From positions 105,458 through 169,457 of the forward strand of contig JAAEAF010014552.1 of assembly GCA_011037195.1 (NCBI GenBank): a DNA stretch of 64,000 nucleotides, written 5' to 3'. A model generated the notes under the pieces. That model was not told where the DNA came from and made no database searches. It was given only the letters and a program-made list of their open reading frames with translations. The translations under genes were made by a program, and so were the position numbers. Shown here in pieces: positions 1 through 10,764 of the stretch; position 1 is the stretch's first letter; every line of letters begins with the position of its first letter. This DNA is from Triatoma infestans (Eukaryota; Arthropoda; Insecta; Hemiptera; Reduviidae).

Positions 1-851
1 CCAGGGTGATCATTGAAAGTGATTTGGCAGCTCCACGGAAAACAACTAGACGACATTTCCTTTCAAGACAAAATTGAAGAAGTTGTAATTAATTCGATAT
101 TTCTACTTACTGTTTCATTTGATTTATTCAACAAATTATTTATTAAATGTTATATATTTTAAATGTATTTTAAATGTATTTAAATGTATATATATTTTAT
201 TAATGGTTAAAGAAATATTTGTTTAAGAAAAAAATTCGCAATTTTAACATGTTCGCAATTGCTGCGTCTTACCAGAAGTAAAAGAAAGTAAACATTAACA
301 AACAGAAATAACAATCATCATCTATTTACATTTATTAATATAGAGTTTTAATATATTAATTAAATTTAATATGTATCCATCCGTAAGTAAAATAATAAAT
401 CCGGAGAATATAATATGCATAAATAAATCTGAGTAGAGGCAATAAGAACTAAAACTGGTTAAATGTCAGTGGCAAAAGTTCTTCCACTTGCTGGAAATGT
501 GGAAATCATTAGGATTTTAATCACATCTCAGCAACAAATCAGAATAAACTTTAGCCATAGTTCCATACTATGTGATATTATAACTCAATGCTCATTAATG
601 TATATTAGTAACTTTATCTTTATAACAAGGAATATTATTTCCTTATATTATTGAATTGCAATAATTTTACACAATTTATGATAATGGAAATATTTGTTTA
701 AACATTTAATAAATAATTTGTTGAATAAATCAAATGACACAGTAAGTAGAAATATCGAATTAATTACAACTTCTTCAATTTTGTCTTGAAAGGAAATGTC
801 GTCTAGTTGTTTTCTGTGGAGCTGCCAAATCATTTCCAATGATCACCCTGG
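1..851. mobile_element. Non-autonomous DNA element with ~150-bp terminal inverted repeats
   Basis: The first ~150 bases, starting CCAGGGTGATCATTG, reappear as their reverse complement at about 690-851 with only a few mismatches. The centre is AT-rich and has no recognisable transposase; the short frames in it (for example 463-654) look like chance. Long inverted ends around a non-coding core fit a MITE-like or fold-back DNA transposon. The left end coincides with the window start, so the true terminus and any target duplication cannot be read. The superfamily is unknown. Confidence 0.75.
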
Positions 852-1039
852 AAGGTCATATACCCAGAGCTTCAAAGAGGTAAGCGTGCATCGCTTCCTG
901 CGGAATTCTTAGAAAGAGTAAGAGTAAATTCTGTGATTCAACAGCATTCCAATTCCATTTCAAAACATATTAAAGTACAGCCACTTCCTAAAGCGATTTA
1001 CTTCACTGGGAAATACAATATAACCATTGGAAAAAAAAT

Positions 1040-2240
1040 ATGGTGTGAAACACTCACTCGACTTTCTCTTATTCCTGTTAATACAATCGCATACAAAACA
1101 ACAAATTTTCTTTCAAATTCATATTTTGCTCATTCGTTCAGGGGGAACGAAAACCAACCTACTATAACCCAAGAAAGTCGCGAAGTGAAGAGCATGCCAA
1201 ATAGAACAACGAACCCCATATATTTGAAATTCAATGCCACGATGCCGCAAAACTATGTTACATCATTTATTCTGGAAAAATGAATTATAAGGATAAAGAT
1301 AAGCAGGCTTTCTTTTAGGCCCTTAAAGGGCTGTAGATAATCTTGGCCATTTGCAAGCCTTTTTTAAATTAGGTGATTACCAAAATAAAGTATATTACCT
1401 AATAATAAAAATAATAAATAACGTTTTACAGAAGATATCACTTCAGTGGTAGCGCGTTGTACTATCACGCGGAAGTCCCGGATTCGAGTCCAGTGCTACC
1501 CGTTAGAATTTTTTCTTCCTAAGAGCCTCTACACCTCATGTTCGGTGAAGTCTGTAACGGGAGAACACTGTCCGGAAACCGGAAGTACACTGAGAAGACT
1601 CCGGGCGCCAAGGAAACACGGGTTGTATATCATGTATATCTGAATGTGTCTTATGCGGCGTAACCAACAAAGCTTGTAAGAGCGGGTCAAATTAAAACCT
1701 AATAATAAGGGATACGTTTTTATCTGTGCAGTTAGTATTCAAGTTTAAAGAAAATCTTTAAAGCGATTTTCGAGAAAATTCCCACTCAGAAATCAAGTCT
1801 ATAAAGTAGTCTTTCCGGTTAACCGGATTTTCTTCAAATTTCCACGAAAAATGTTTTAAATATAAGTGAAGGCGTTTGTGTATGTAGATAGTATACAAAG
1901 TTTAAGGAAAACTGTTGAAGCCGTTTTTGAGGAAATTAAAAAAAAAACTGAAAAACCTCTTTAGCCCTTCCGATTGATAGATTTTGAACGAAACATTCTT
2001 GTCAGATACGGCGAGATGGTCTCCAAACGTAATACCAAGTTTATGGTTCCTACAATTTTTCTTTTTTAATATATTTTATTAATACATAAAAACTAAATAT
2101 AGATGATTCGCTAAAACCATGTTTACATAATGTGCTGATCTTAAAACATTCATTTCTGGTTAAAAATCAGTTTAGAAAATTCGACACGATCGCAATATTT
2201 CCTCTTAACAACAGGAAGTGAAAGGAATAAAAGAGCAAAA
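1040..2240 (+). repeat. Modular repeat family F, copy 1 (carries a SINE)
   Basis: It opens with the family terminus GGTGTGAAACACTCAC followed by ACTTTCTCTTA and closes near 2190-2225 with the conserved block around CGACACGATCGCAATA. The interior has typical F modules: a CTTCCGGTTAACC-type block and runs like AAGTTTAAAGAAAATC. It is interrupted by a SINE at 1441-1625. The frame at 933-1283 crosses its start and is not a convincing protein. Confidence 0.55.
1441..1625 (+). mobile_element. tRNA-derived SINE, copy 1
   Basis: The head resembles a tRNA gene, with an A-box-like region around GTGGTAGCGCGTTG and a B box GGATTCGAGTCC at about 1479-1490. It is followed by a non-tRNA body (CTTCCTAAGAGCC, ACACTGTCCGGAA, CTCCGGGCGCCAA) shared with the copies at 31783, 40050, 46871 and 49408. 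The usual 3' tail after GGGCGCCAA has decayed here. These internal promoter boxes would direct RNA polymerase III transcription; retroposition would need a LINE in trans. Confidence 0.8.
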
Positions 2241-3235
2241 TTAAAATTATATAAATAAACTAAATAATAAAATAAAACATAATTGGAAAAAGACATAAAG
2301 AGTACTGTACACCAACTTTTAAAGCGAGATACAAGATTTAGTACAATTCTGTTTGACGAAAAATGACTATGACGAATTGCATTAACGGAAATGCCATAAT
2401 GAACGTTTTTTCTCTACAAATGTTTTTTAAAATGTCTATTATATTATATATACAATTGACCCTTGCTTGACTATGGAACTGGGGTGTAACACATTCAGAC
2501 ATAAAACCAAAAATATACTTGTGATGCAGTTGCCTATTTCAGGTCAAAGCTTGTTGAATAGCAATTTTTTTTTTGTAATGGGTTGTGTTCAGCAAGCAAA
2601 AAAAGATGTGATTGCTGGACACTGAGAAGCGAGTGCCAGCCGAAGCTCTGAAGGATTTTTGTCGTGGTTAAAGCATTTGTTTCAAGTGATCAAACAAACA
2701 AACAAAAATGTTAAAACCAAATCAGGAGGGCTACATCAAAGGAAACTAGTAGATTATAAATGTGCTTACCATTCTAATGGTTTTACTTAGAACCGAATGG
2801 GAACTTAGAACTGATCAGAAATGAGGAAGCATTTTTAGCGCTGGGATGAATATAAATTTAAATTAATACTTCTTAAATTATGGGATTAGAATAAGTGTTA
2901 TATATAAAGAGAAATAAGTATTTGTGATGGAAATACCATGCTTCTTATCACTACCACATATCAGCGCCACTATTGTCATGAATTGTATAACTAACATGCC
3001 TTAATTGATTCTAGTCTCCGACATACTATCAGTTTAAGCAACAAATATACATCCGTCTCCCCGAATATACATAATGAGCCTGTAGTGGAAGAAGTAAATG
3101 GAAATATATTCTATAACTGAAGAAAAATATTATTTGAAGAAAAAAATGTAGGTGGGCTGGAAATTTGTCCAGGTGCCGTTACAAGAAAGGTCAGAGAACT
3201 TATTCAGCACTGTCTTTTACCCCTTCTACGAATGA
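2241..3235. other. Unassigned AT-rich stretch
   Basis: No coding frame, RNA or mobile-element terminus that I can recognise. It contains simple A-rich tracts and no internal repeat that I could match elsewhere in the window. Confidence 0.4.
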
Positions 3236-3510
3236 AAGGGCTACTTAAGAAAAGCATTCTTTCACCAGTTGTCTTACAGTTCAGAACAGTCTAAATTGGA
3301 TATTCAATCAGAACACTTGTCACAGAAGTCGCTCCCTTAACTTCAATGCTAATTATAAGAGTTTAGCATTTAATCTAGGTAAACAATTGATTTAATAAAC
3401 ATATTATTGTGATATTATTGAAAATTATTTAAATTTTTTTAAGGATAATATATTTAATTTAATCTAGCAGTGTTTTCTTACTTATTTTCTTAATACTTCT
3501 CTCTCTCTTA
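3236..3510 (-). repeat. Dispersed repeat H, copy 1
   Basis: The reverse complement aligns with 24838-25110. Shared blocks include AGAAAACACTG, CTAGATTAAATTAAATATAT, ATCAATTGTTTA, AAGTGTTCTG and GAAAGAATGC, in the same order. There is no coding potential and the ends are not defined, so the class is unknown. Confidence 0.6.
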
Positions 3511-3704
3511 AAAAAATACGTACATACAAGCCCTTTTACAAAACCGCTCGTGCTACAATACTACAAACATACACCAAAGCATCACACCAAAAACATTTCA
3601 GGCCCAATTTAAAGGCTAACGCAGTCTTGAAAACAATCTACATGAGTCATCAGTCTATATACAGTCTTCATTAATTCAACAAACCTTAAGTAAAAACATC
3701 AAAT

Positions 3705-3850
3705 ACATTTTCCGTGATAGCCTGTTTCTTTTTGTGGCCATCGACCGGTTTCAGGCTTTCGCCCATCTTCAGGATGCGTTTGTTAAACAGTGTGATAACA
3801 CAGACTTGCACAGAGCAAATTCAGTTTACACAATGCTTGGTTTTTTTGAT
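3705..3850 (-). repeat. Type-A hairpin repeat, single copy
   Basis: On the minus strand it reads CTGAAGA, a stem-loop with arms GGGC and GCCT, GAAAC, then CGGTCGATGGCCACAAAAAG, matching the A repeats at 17.8, 32.1, 59.5 and 63.6 kb. The flank TTGCTCTGTGCAAGTC is also shared with the other A copies. One stem pair is a G-T wobble here. No inverted partner is seen nearby. Confidence 0.7.
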
Positions 3851-4862
3851 GGTACTTTAAAACTAAACTCTTAAACTAGGTAAAGAGGGATATGGTGATG
3901 GTGCCTGATTGGGGAAAAAAATCCACAATAACTTAAGGAAAAAGTCTTCAACTATAACACTATAAAGTTATACTCCAACTATCAAGAGGAGTTATCAATA
4001 AATCATCACTTACGGTCTCATTAGTCTACAGTATCAAGAAGTTACCTTCGACCAACGATCTCGCTAATTCTGTCTCAACCTTATTCTACAATAATCCTTA
4101 ATAAAACTGTTTTCACTATTTCTTTACTTTTTCTTACTTTGTAAGAGGAAAATTGCGTTCGTGTAAAATTTTCAATAATCGGATATACACGTTTTGAAGT
4201 CTCGAAAAACAAATGTTCCCGATTAGAATTTTGATTACAATATTTCGTCTTAAAACAGTAAAAGAAAATTAGAAGTGCAGTGAATAAGTAAATAAATAAA
4301 AAAACGATTAAGTACAAAATGTGTTACAAAAAATTACATAATGAAACGAAATGAACGAAAAAAACAAACATTTATTTATTAAACTGAAAGTAGAGATTAA
4401 TGAAAAGAAGTGAATTTTGAAGAGGTCATCTGTTTCTAACAAACTAAAGCAGATGGGTTTTATTCTGGCTGTTTACTCTCTCACTCTTACATTCACCCTC
4501 TCACTCTCATATACAGTACTCTTTCAGTTGATTTACCTCCCTGAATACTACATAGTGAGGGTTAGACAGACAAGTAGTGTGCTATGGCTGATATATTTAG
4601 ACGTTCTCCCATAAATATATATAGTAGACTGGTTTGCATTTTACTAGTACGAGGCACATGTCAGATATCTATAGTGAATGGTTCTTTATGTTATGTTTAC
4701 TAGTGGGGGTGCACCATAATACTGCAATTATAACAGTATGTATAATATTGCATTTTAAATTATTAGAAATTTACATCAGCATGATGGCAAGGCATTGAAA
4801 AATAATTTACAATGCTATGCAATTTTACGCATAGTAACTATTTCTACTTTAATTTCTTTAAG
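3851..4862. other. Unassigned AT-rich stretch
   Basis: Two short frames (4081-4317 minus, 4417-4614 plus) have no recognisable motif. The CTCTCACTC-rich run near 4478-4520 is low complexity. I see no gene. Confidence 0.4.
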
Positions 4863-4996
4863 TCTTAAGGTCTTTTCTGACTCTGTAGATATACAGAGTC
4901 TCCACTCTAGTCTGGGCTAAGTAGCGAATGAGATTCTCAATTTTCTATTTCTCTCTCCGTTTTGGATCCTCATTTCGGATCTTCTTACATTATGAT
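4863..4996 (+). repeat. Family-E LTR fragment, 3' end
   Basis: It matches the 3' part of the LTR at 12807-13127: ATACAGAGTCTCC, TAAGTAGCGA, a TTTCTCTCT run, GGATCCT, ending TTACA. It abuts an oppositely oriented E copy starting near 4997, giving a tail-to-tail join with only a few bases between the two TTACA/TGTAA ends. Confidence 0.65.
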
Positions 4997-6330
4997 GTAA
5001 TAGGATCCGAAGAGCAGAATCTAAAGTACAGAATGAAACACAAAATACCAACCAAGGCCAGACTAGGGTGGGAGATTGTGTATATATACAGCCAAGCTAG
5101 CCCTACAAGAGGACATTCTTCCCGTGATACCCCTTTCCTCTTAGTACCGGGGGGTAGTTTTATTTAAGACCGTACCTACTCGAGTTTACCAGTCCCCTGT
5201 TGCAAGCAACAGGATCGTTTTAACAAGAGAAGGATGTCACCACCATGGAGAGACTGTTAGTGCACACCCCCGCTTGACCAATTTAAGGGCAGGTTGAGAT
5301 ACGCTCAACCAAAGCGCAAAATGATCCCACAAGGTGGTCACACTTCACTCCCAGCAGCTTGGGAAGGAACTCGCTGCCAGGCTCTGGGGAACCGCGCACA
5401 CCCAGCAAATGCGCTTCCAGCTACGGGCTGGCACCGCGGTTTAATGTAAATTGCAAGCCTCCTCCCGCTCAACTCATGACCTCGGTCATTGGAGTTGTTG
5501 CTTAAAACACGGCCACTACGAATCCTACCTCAATTGCAAGCAATTGGCTCGGAAACTGGTGCTTCCACCCGTAGTTCAGTATTTCAACTCCAACGAGCTG
5601 GCGTGACTGATCGCGCGCCCGATGGATCTACGGATTCCAGCTACTGATGCCTGTCCATTGCCTTAAGTACAGGAATTGAGTAACCCAGGATACTTACAGG
5701 CAACCCTGCAAGGGGAAAGGATCAGGATCTAGAATTGGTCGGGGTGAGGGATTCCTCACCCGGAAAGCCAGAGGCTGATTGCACCCCGAAGGGTGTGCGA
5801 TGGTGATGCATACATTCACGCCCTATCTACAAGAGGACATTCTTCCCTCATGCCTGTTCCCATCCGGTATTAAGGGTTCTTTTAAGACCGTTCCTATCCA
5901 TTCGGATATACCAGTCCCCCCCGGGCAAGCACAGAGTCGTTTTGCAAGAGAAGGATGTCACTACCACGAGAGGCTGCAGTGCAAAGCCTCGCCGTGGTAG
6001 AAGTGCCTCCCGAGGCACTCCCCCGCTTGGCCCCACAAGGAGGCAGGTTCGGTTGTACGCCGAACCAGCGCGTGTTGGCCGCCACTACCAGATCGTAGAG
6101 AAGGCTAACTCTACTTTATTACGTTATAGGACAGTGTATACAACAGTCTTGCAACAGTTAATAACGAGTCAGCAACCAACTACTTACTACCTTTCTTTTC
6201 ACTCATTTTAAATCTCTCGCTACCTGATTTCTATTTACGTGTAAAGTCCTGGCAGTTTGTGTATCAAGTACAGTGTTCAGCATTATTCCAGTTTATTTCA
6301 TCTCTTAAAAACAATGCACTGCTTCTCACT
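4997..6330 (-). mobile_element. Long family-E LTR (minus) containing a GC-rich tandem insert
   Basis: Read on the minus strand, the upstream part (about 6330 to 6105) matches the 5' half of other E LTRs: GAACACTGTA, CACAAACTGC, AGCGAGAGAT and AACTGTTG. The last part (about 5140 to 4997) matches their 3' end: CCTCTTGTAG, TGTATATATACA, CTCCCA, CTTCGGATCCTATTAC. Between these lies about 1 kb of GC-rich DNA absent from the shorter E copies. It may be a fuller-length LTR variant from which shorter copies were deleted, or an LTR that captured foreign sequence. Confidence 0.5.
5103..6060. repeat. GC-rich island with a ~724-bp direct duplication
   Basis: Blocks at 5103-5300 recur at 5827-6035 in the same order: CTACAAGAGGACATTCTT, TTTAAGACCGT, ACCAGTCCCC, TCGTTTT, CAAGAGAAGGATGTCAC, CCCCCGCTTG. 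The intervening DNA has several small inverted pairs, for example CCTGTTGCAAGCAACAGG and GCCTCCCGAGGC. Composition is sharply GC-rich against the surroundings. The overlapping frames at 5779-6211 lack codon logic or known motifs. Not tRNA or rRNA as far as I can tell. Confidence 0.6.
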
Positions 6331-6429
6331 GTAACTTTCTTGGAAAGTAATTGTTTTTTATCCAAAAATACGATGTTCATATGTACATGTAACAGATTTA
6401 TCTCAAAACACACACACATAGTAACATAA

Positions 6430-6625
6430 CCTTATAACCTCCCCCACAAACAAATCAACAAACAAACAAGTATGAGTATAACAGCAACATTGCGTTGAAG
6501 TGAACACTCAAGACTAACTTGGTTAATTTGCTCTGACGATGGATGAAAATCCATCACCAGGACAAAAGGAATATTCATGTTACGACAGATAAAGTACCAA
6601 ATATTTGATGGCTTGGTGAAAAGTT
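6430..6625 (+). repeat. Type-B hairpin repeat, copy 1
   Basis: It shares ACCTTATAACCTCCC, GAGTATAACAG, CTCTGACGATGGATGAAAA, ACGACAGATAAA and TTTGATGGCTTGG with the B copies at 7.95, 19.8, 26.5 and 43.4 kb. The core reads CTGACGA and a stem with arms GGAT and ATCC around GAAA. The final GAAAC box has decayed here to CATCAC. Confidence 0.65.
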
Positions 6626-7952
6626 GGGAATTAGAATTGTGAGTAATGGATTAAATGAGATACAAATTATGCAAAGCAAAGATACTATCAGTACACAAAT
6701 TGTGTACCATTCCATCATTATTATTAACATTATTAATTACAGAACCACTTAATTATACCAATCACTTGAGCTCTAACGTTATAAGATGAATAATAGTTTA
6801 AACAATTTTCCCTTAACAGAAATAGCTCAAAATCATTATTTTTTTTATTTTTTTTACATTTCTGTTACTAGTGCTTAAAAACTTCCCATTACCATAATTT
6901 AATACTCTAATGCAGATCTGCCAAAATGAATATTTATTTAAAACAACAAAACAAGCGATCTTGCATCTGTTTTCATAAAAACTGAGGTTGCCTCCAATCA
7001 GGAAATATTTGTAGATGAGCGGCCAAAGTCATAATATTTTTGTAACGACTTCAAAGCTATTTTTTGCCAGACGTCTGTGGAGAATACCAGCAGGAATAAA
7101 TTTAATATATAAATCCATAAATAATAACATATAGTTTTTTAAAATATACATTAACTAAAAATACTATAAGTTTAAAGTACATAACATTCGAATACTTCAA
7201 TCCACAAAACATATACCTATAAACAGTCAGACACTCGTCTATGAAATTTAATAGAAATTTATCCTCATCAGAACAAGGCTTCAAATTTGTTATACAGCCA
7301 CGACCCTATAATGTTGACGGTGTACGTTTTGCTTTTAACGTTTTCATCCAACTGAGAAACTTATACCTGTACAATAAAACCGAAGTAGATTGGATGCATA
7401 TTTATGACAATGCTGTTTATAAACATGATAAATTTTAGAATCAGCACTAATTACTTTTCTTACCGATCGCGTCCGGATTATATAAACTTGTACAGCCTTT
7501 TACACCCGGATGCAATTCCCCACACATACTTTTATCAAGGAAAATAAATACTAAGTCCATTATCAAATAGCAACAGGAAACGTGTGGGTAGTGATATGCA
7601 CGTGGGAAGTGTTGGCCGGAAGGGGCCTTGTATGCACATCCGTTGATAAGACAATTATTTGGGAATAGTTTACATTATGTAATTAGTTACTGCTGTTACT
7701 TGCTATATTTTTTGTTTTTTGTTTTTAATAAATTCTGGCAAGTGGCCAAGTTTAGGTTATGTCTATAGTTAAGGAATAATAGCCTTACCGGAAGCAATCA
7801 AGTATGTCCAGTAGGTCAGCATGTGCAACAGTGATTTTGTTACTTTCAGTCAGTGAACACTGTTGAAATTAGAAACACCTGAAAACTGAGACTAGCAGCC
7901 GATGTAAAATACTTAAAAAGAAATACTTGGGTGGTCCACAATGCTAGATAAC
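6626..7952. other. Unassigned AT-rich stretch
   Basis: No recognisable gene or terminus. The short frames at 7102-7284 and 7241-7438 overlap on opposite strands, lack motifs and are probably chance. Confidence 0.4.
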
Positions 7953-8200
7953 ATCTGGTATTTTATCTGTCGTAGCATGCATATTGATTTTGTTCCTGAC
8001 CTGTTTCGGATTTTCATCCATCGTCAGAGCAAATTCACTAAGTTCGTGTAGAGAGTCACTTCGTGTGAGTGTAACAGAAACATTACGTTGGAATGAACTC
8101 TCTACACGAACTTGGTGAATTTTCACTGAAGATGGAGGAAAATCCGAAACAGGTCAGGAACAAAATCAATATGCATGCTACGACGGATAAAATACCAGAT
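7953..8200. repeat. Type-B palindrome (two inverted B hairpin repeats)
   Basis: Arms 7953-8056 and 8097-8200 are near-perfect reverse complements around a 40-bp spacer. Each arm contains, in its own forward direction, the GATGGATGAAAATCC block or a close variant, GAAAC and CGACGGATAAAATACCAGAT-like ends. The left arm keeps CTGACGA; the right arm has CTGAAGA. The minus frame 7944-8126 is a translation of the palindrome and not a gene. Confidence 0.85.
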
Positions 8201-8205
8201 ACCTA

Positions 8206-8458
8206 AAAAGCATTGGTTACAAGTAGTAGGTTTTCCTGGATCAAAGGTCTGTCATGTGGGTATTAGGGGAAATGAATTGGCCGACTTCTTAGCTAAGAGA
8301 TCTACAGTTTAGAATGTTGACATGGATGTGAATATTTCATGGAGAGTAACATTCACAGATCTAATATCTATCGTTAGGAATATCGGCAAAAATTAGTTAC
8401 GCTCTCAGTGATATAGGTAGATTCTATAAAGAAATAAATACAAATTCGTGATATACAA
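8206..8458 (+). pseudogene. LINE RNase H domain fragment, left of the Helitron
   Basis: The translated frame from about 8249 reads VCHVGIRGNELADFLAKRST and then stops. This is the C-terminal active-site block of LINE RNase H (GNE..AD); the last catalytic Asp is the D in LADFLA. A Trp-Ile-Lys lead-in sits one frame off just upstream, so there is at least one frameshift. A further run NVDMDVNISWRV follows, typical of the linker after RNase H in I/R1-group LINEs. The copy is cut at 8458 by the Helitron and resumes at 10052. Confidence 0.7.
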
Positions 8459-10051
8459 TCTATATATATAAAAAATCAGCATCCGTATGTTTGTGGGGCA
8501 AAACTCGAAAAGTAGTCGATGGATTGACTTGAAATTTTTACACAACGTTTCATTTCCATATAACAGTGTTTATATATGCTTTTTACTCCGAAGTTCCCAA
8601 GGAATGGGAAATTCCTAGCGTTTCGCGAAGTTGGCAGAAATAGCAGAAGACGCGTTGCGATAGTTCTCTGAACCACTTGCTTAACTACTTATGTGTAACT
8701 CACACTGCCACCCGTCTCGAAGTACCTCACACCAGTCTCGCGCAGTTTGCCGCGATGGCCGAGTGAGTGATGGTGTTGTTTAATATAATAATAATTCTTT
8801 TTATTATTACCTTAATTTTTTTGTTTATTGCATATAAAAGAGCACACATAACAGCGTTTTTCAATTATGTCAAACAGATGATTTTGCAAGAACTATGATA
8901 TATGCAGACATTCCGACTTATTACACTTAGAACCAACACGAAAGAATTTCGAAAGAAGGAAGAGAGGCAAAGCAGTAGTTGTACAACCTGGAATATATTC
9001 ATCTTATACTATACATCCGAATGCTAAATACACTATACACCCGAACCACGCAGAATGCTTTTATTTAAGTTTGCTTCTGATTACCGCATTTGATACCCTC
9101 ATGCAACCGGTGGGCAACCAATCCGTTGGATAGTACTTTTTAGACGCTCCAGGTGGAACTGGAAAAACGTTCTTAATTTCCTTAATCCTGTCTAATATCC
9201 ATTCAAACGGCCATATTGCGTTAGCACTTGCTTCTTCAGGTATTGCAGCTACGTTGATGGAAGGAGGAAGAACAGCGCAATCAGCTCTCAAACTGTCACT
9301 AAACATGCACTTCACAGAAAACCCAACATATAACATTTCCAAAACATCAGGAATGGGATAGGTTCTTCTGGCGTCCAAAATCATTGTATGGGATGAGTGT
9401 ACAATTGCTTACAAGAAGTCATTGGAAGCGTTTTGGTGGAGCATTGGTGTTACTATCCGGTGACATCCTCCAGTGATACTTCGCTCAACACCAGCTAATG
9501 AATTGCATGTCTGCATGAAATATTCAACTCTTTGGAGCACAGTAAAAACAATTCATTTAACAACGAATATAAGAGTTCAACTTCAAAACGATCCAACAAC
9601 AGCTGCCATATTTTCAAGACAATTACTGGAAGTCAGTAACGGCACTGCACTTACAAATCCAAATACAGGAAAAATCACCTTCCCATCTAATTTCTGCAAC
9701 ACTGTACATTCAAAAGAAGAATTCAGTTGACAAGGTATTCTAAAGCATCGAAACAAATTATCAAAATCACGCATGGTTGCTGCGGAAGAGCGATTCTAGC
9801 GGCTAAAAATATCGACGTACTCGATATGAACGATATCTTTCTAAACAGAATCGCAGGTGAAACGGTCACATACAAATCCATTGACTCCGTTAAAAACATT
9901 TTTTTTTTCAGTTCATAGCAACGCAATGTAGGATATTAAATTGAACGATTTGTTTTCTTGCTGAATCTATGTTAACTATAATACTTCTATTTACTTCCCT
10001 AATAATTAAAATCAGACTGAGCCGCAGCGAAGCGTGGCCGGGTTTAGCAAG
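8459..10051 (+). mobile_element. Decayed, internally deleted Helitron
   Basis: The left end TCTATATATATAAAAAATC, with AAAACTCGAAAAGTAGTCGA and GACTTGAAATTTTTACAC just inside, is the classic insect Helitron 5' terminus, preceded by A. The right end has the GC hairpin region CCGCAGCGAAGCGTGGCCGG at 10022-10041 ahead of TTAGCAAG and a T, a mutated form of the usual CTAG-T ending. Fragments of a Rep-helicase lie between. There is no target duplication, as expected for A/T insertion by Helitrons. At ~1.6 kb it is far shorter than autonomous elements. Confidence 0.85.
8905..9920 (+). pseudogene. Helitron Rep-helicase (PIF1-like) remnant
   Basis: Three stretches are recognisable in changing frames. 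At about 8998-9080 NHAECFYLSLLL corresponds to the Helitron-specific segment ahead of the helicase. At about 9147-9400 comes LDAPGGTGKTFLISLIL, the Walker A motif of a PIF1-family helicase, then SSGIAATLMEGGRTAQSAL and, after a stop, IVWDECT (Walker B). From 9473 RSTPANELH through TNIRVQLQND to ITFPSNFCN follows. At 9781-9900 RAILAAKNIDV and NRIAGETVTY are the helicase C-terminal part. Stops, frameshifts and missing segments make it non-functional. In an active element the product nicks single-stranded DNA and unwinds it during rolling-circle transposition. Confidence 0.85.
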
Positions 10052-10500
10052 TATGTTATCAATGATTACAGTAAAAACGATCTATCAACTGTGGGCTAAC
10101 CATGACCTTTGTAACAAGTGTCTGTACAAAATAGGTGTAGAGAGAGTTCTTATTGTTCGCATTATGCCGAAATATTGAAAACTTGGAGACTTAATTATTA
10201 TGAGATGCCCATGATACTGTCAGCAAAGGAATGTTTTTAGTCAAAATACTTAAATCTGTCATTTAAATCCCCTTGAATTATAAAACAATTTTTTGTAATA
10301 AAACACAATAGAATGGCCGAATATATTATGAAATATCTAAATGGAATAGGCTTTAAAGTATAAGAGATAGATTTGTAATTTAGGCATACAGAGGACTACA
10401 GAATATTTCTACCCTGTCTGATCTGATTCTGCATTATAATGTTACCATGGCTATATTGGGTCAATACTAATGCAAAAATAAATAAATAAATAAATAAATG
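10052..10500 (+). pseudogene. LINE 3' part, right of the Helitron
   Basis: Immediately after the Helitron the frame reads NHDLCNKCLYKIG, a CxxC zinc-knuckle start like that following RNase H in I/R1-group LINEs, then decays. The stretch ends in (AAAT)n at about 10475-10499, a plausible LINE 3' tail. Position and content suggest it is the continuation of 8206-8458. Confidence 0.5.
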
Positions 10501-10764
10501 TAAACTCTATATACACCTTATACACTTTTGGCTCATTTAGTTTAAGATTTTTTCTAAGAAAACTGAGGAGCACTGGGAGAGATGACGATGGGCTCCCCTC
10601 TAGAATGCCATGTAATTATACCATACAGTTTTATTACCTATGTAATTATAATGAGAATTGATTATTTTTAAAATTCCAAGTTTGAAGATGTTTTTTTTTG
10701 TTCATTTTTTTTTTTTTTTAATTATTTTAACTGCAACTGCGATATTTTTTCACAACAAAAAATC

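Noticed and set aside
1441..1510. Functional tRNA gene
   Set aside because: A and B boxes are present, but no cloverleaf with a 7-bp acceptor stem could be formed, and the same head recurs in five copies with a common SINE body.
9061..9384. 107-residue minus-strand protein gene
   Set aside because: Antisense to the Helitron helicase Walker A region.
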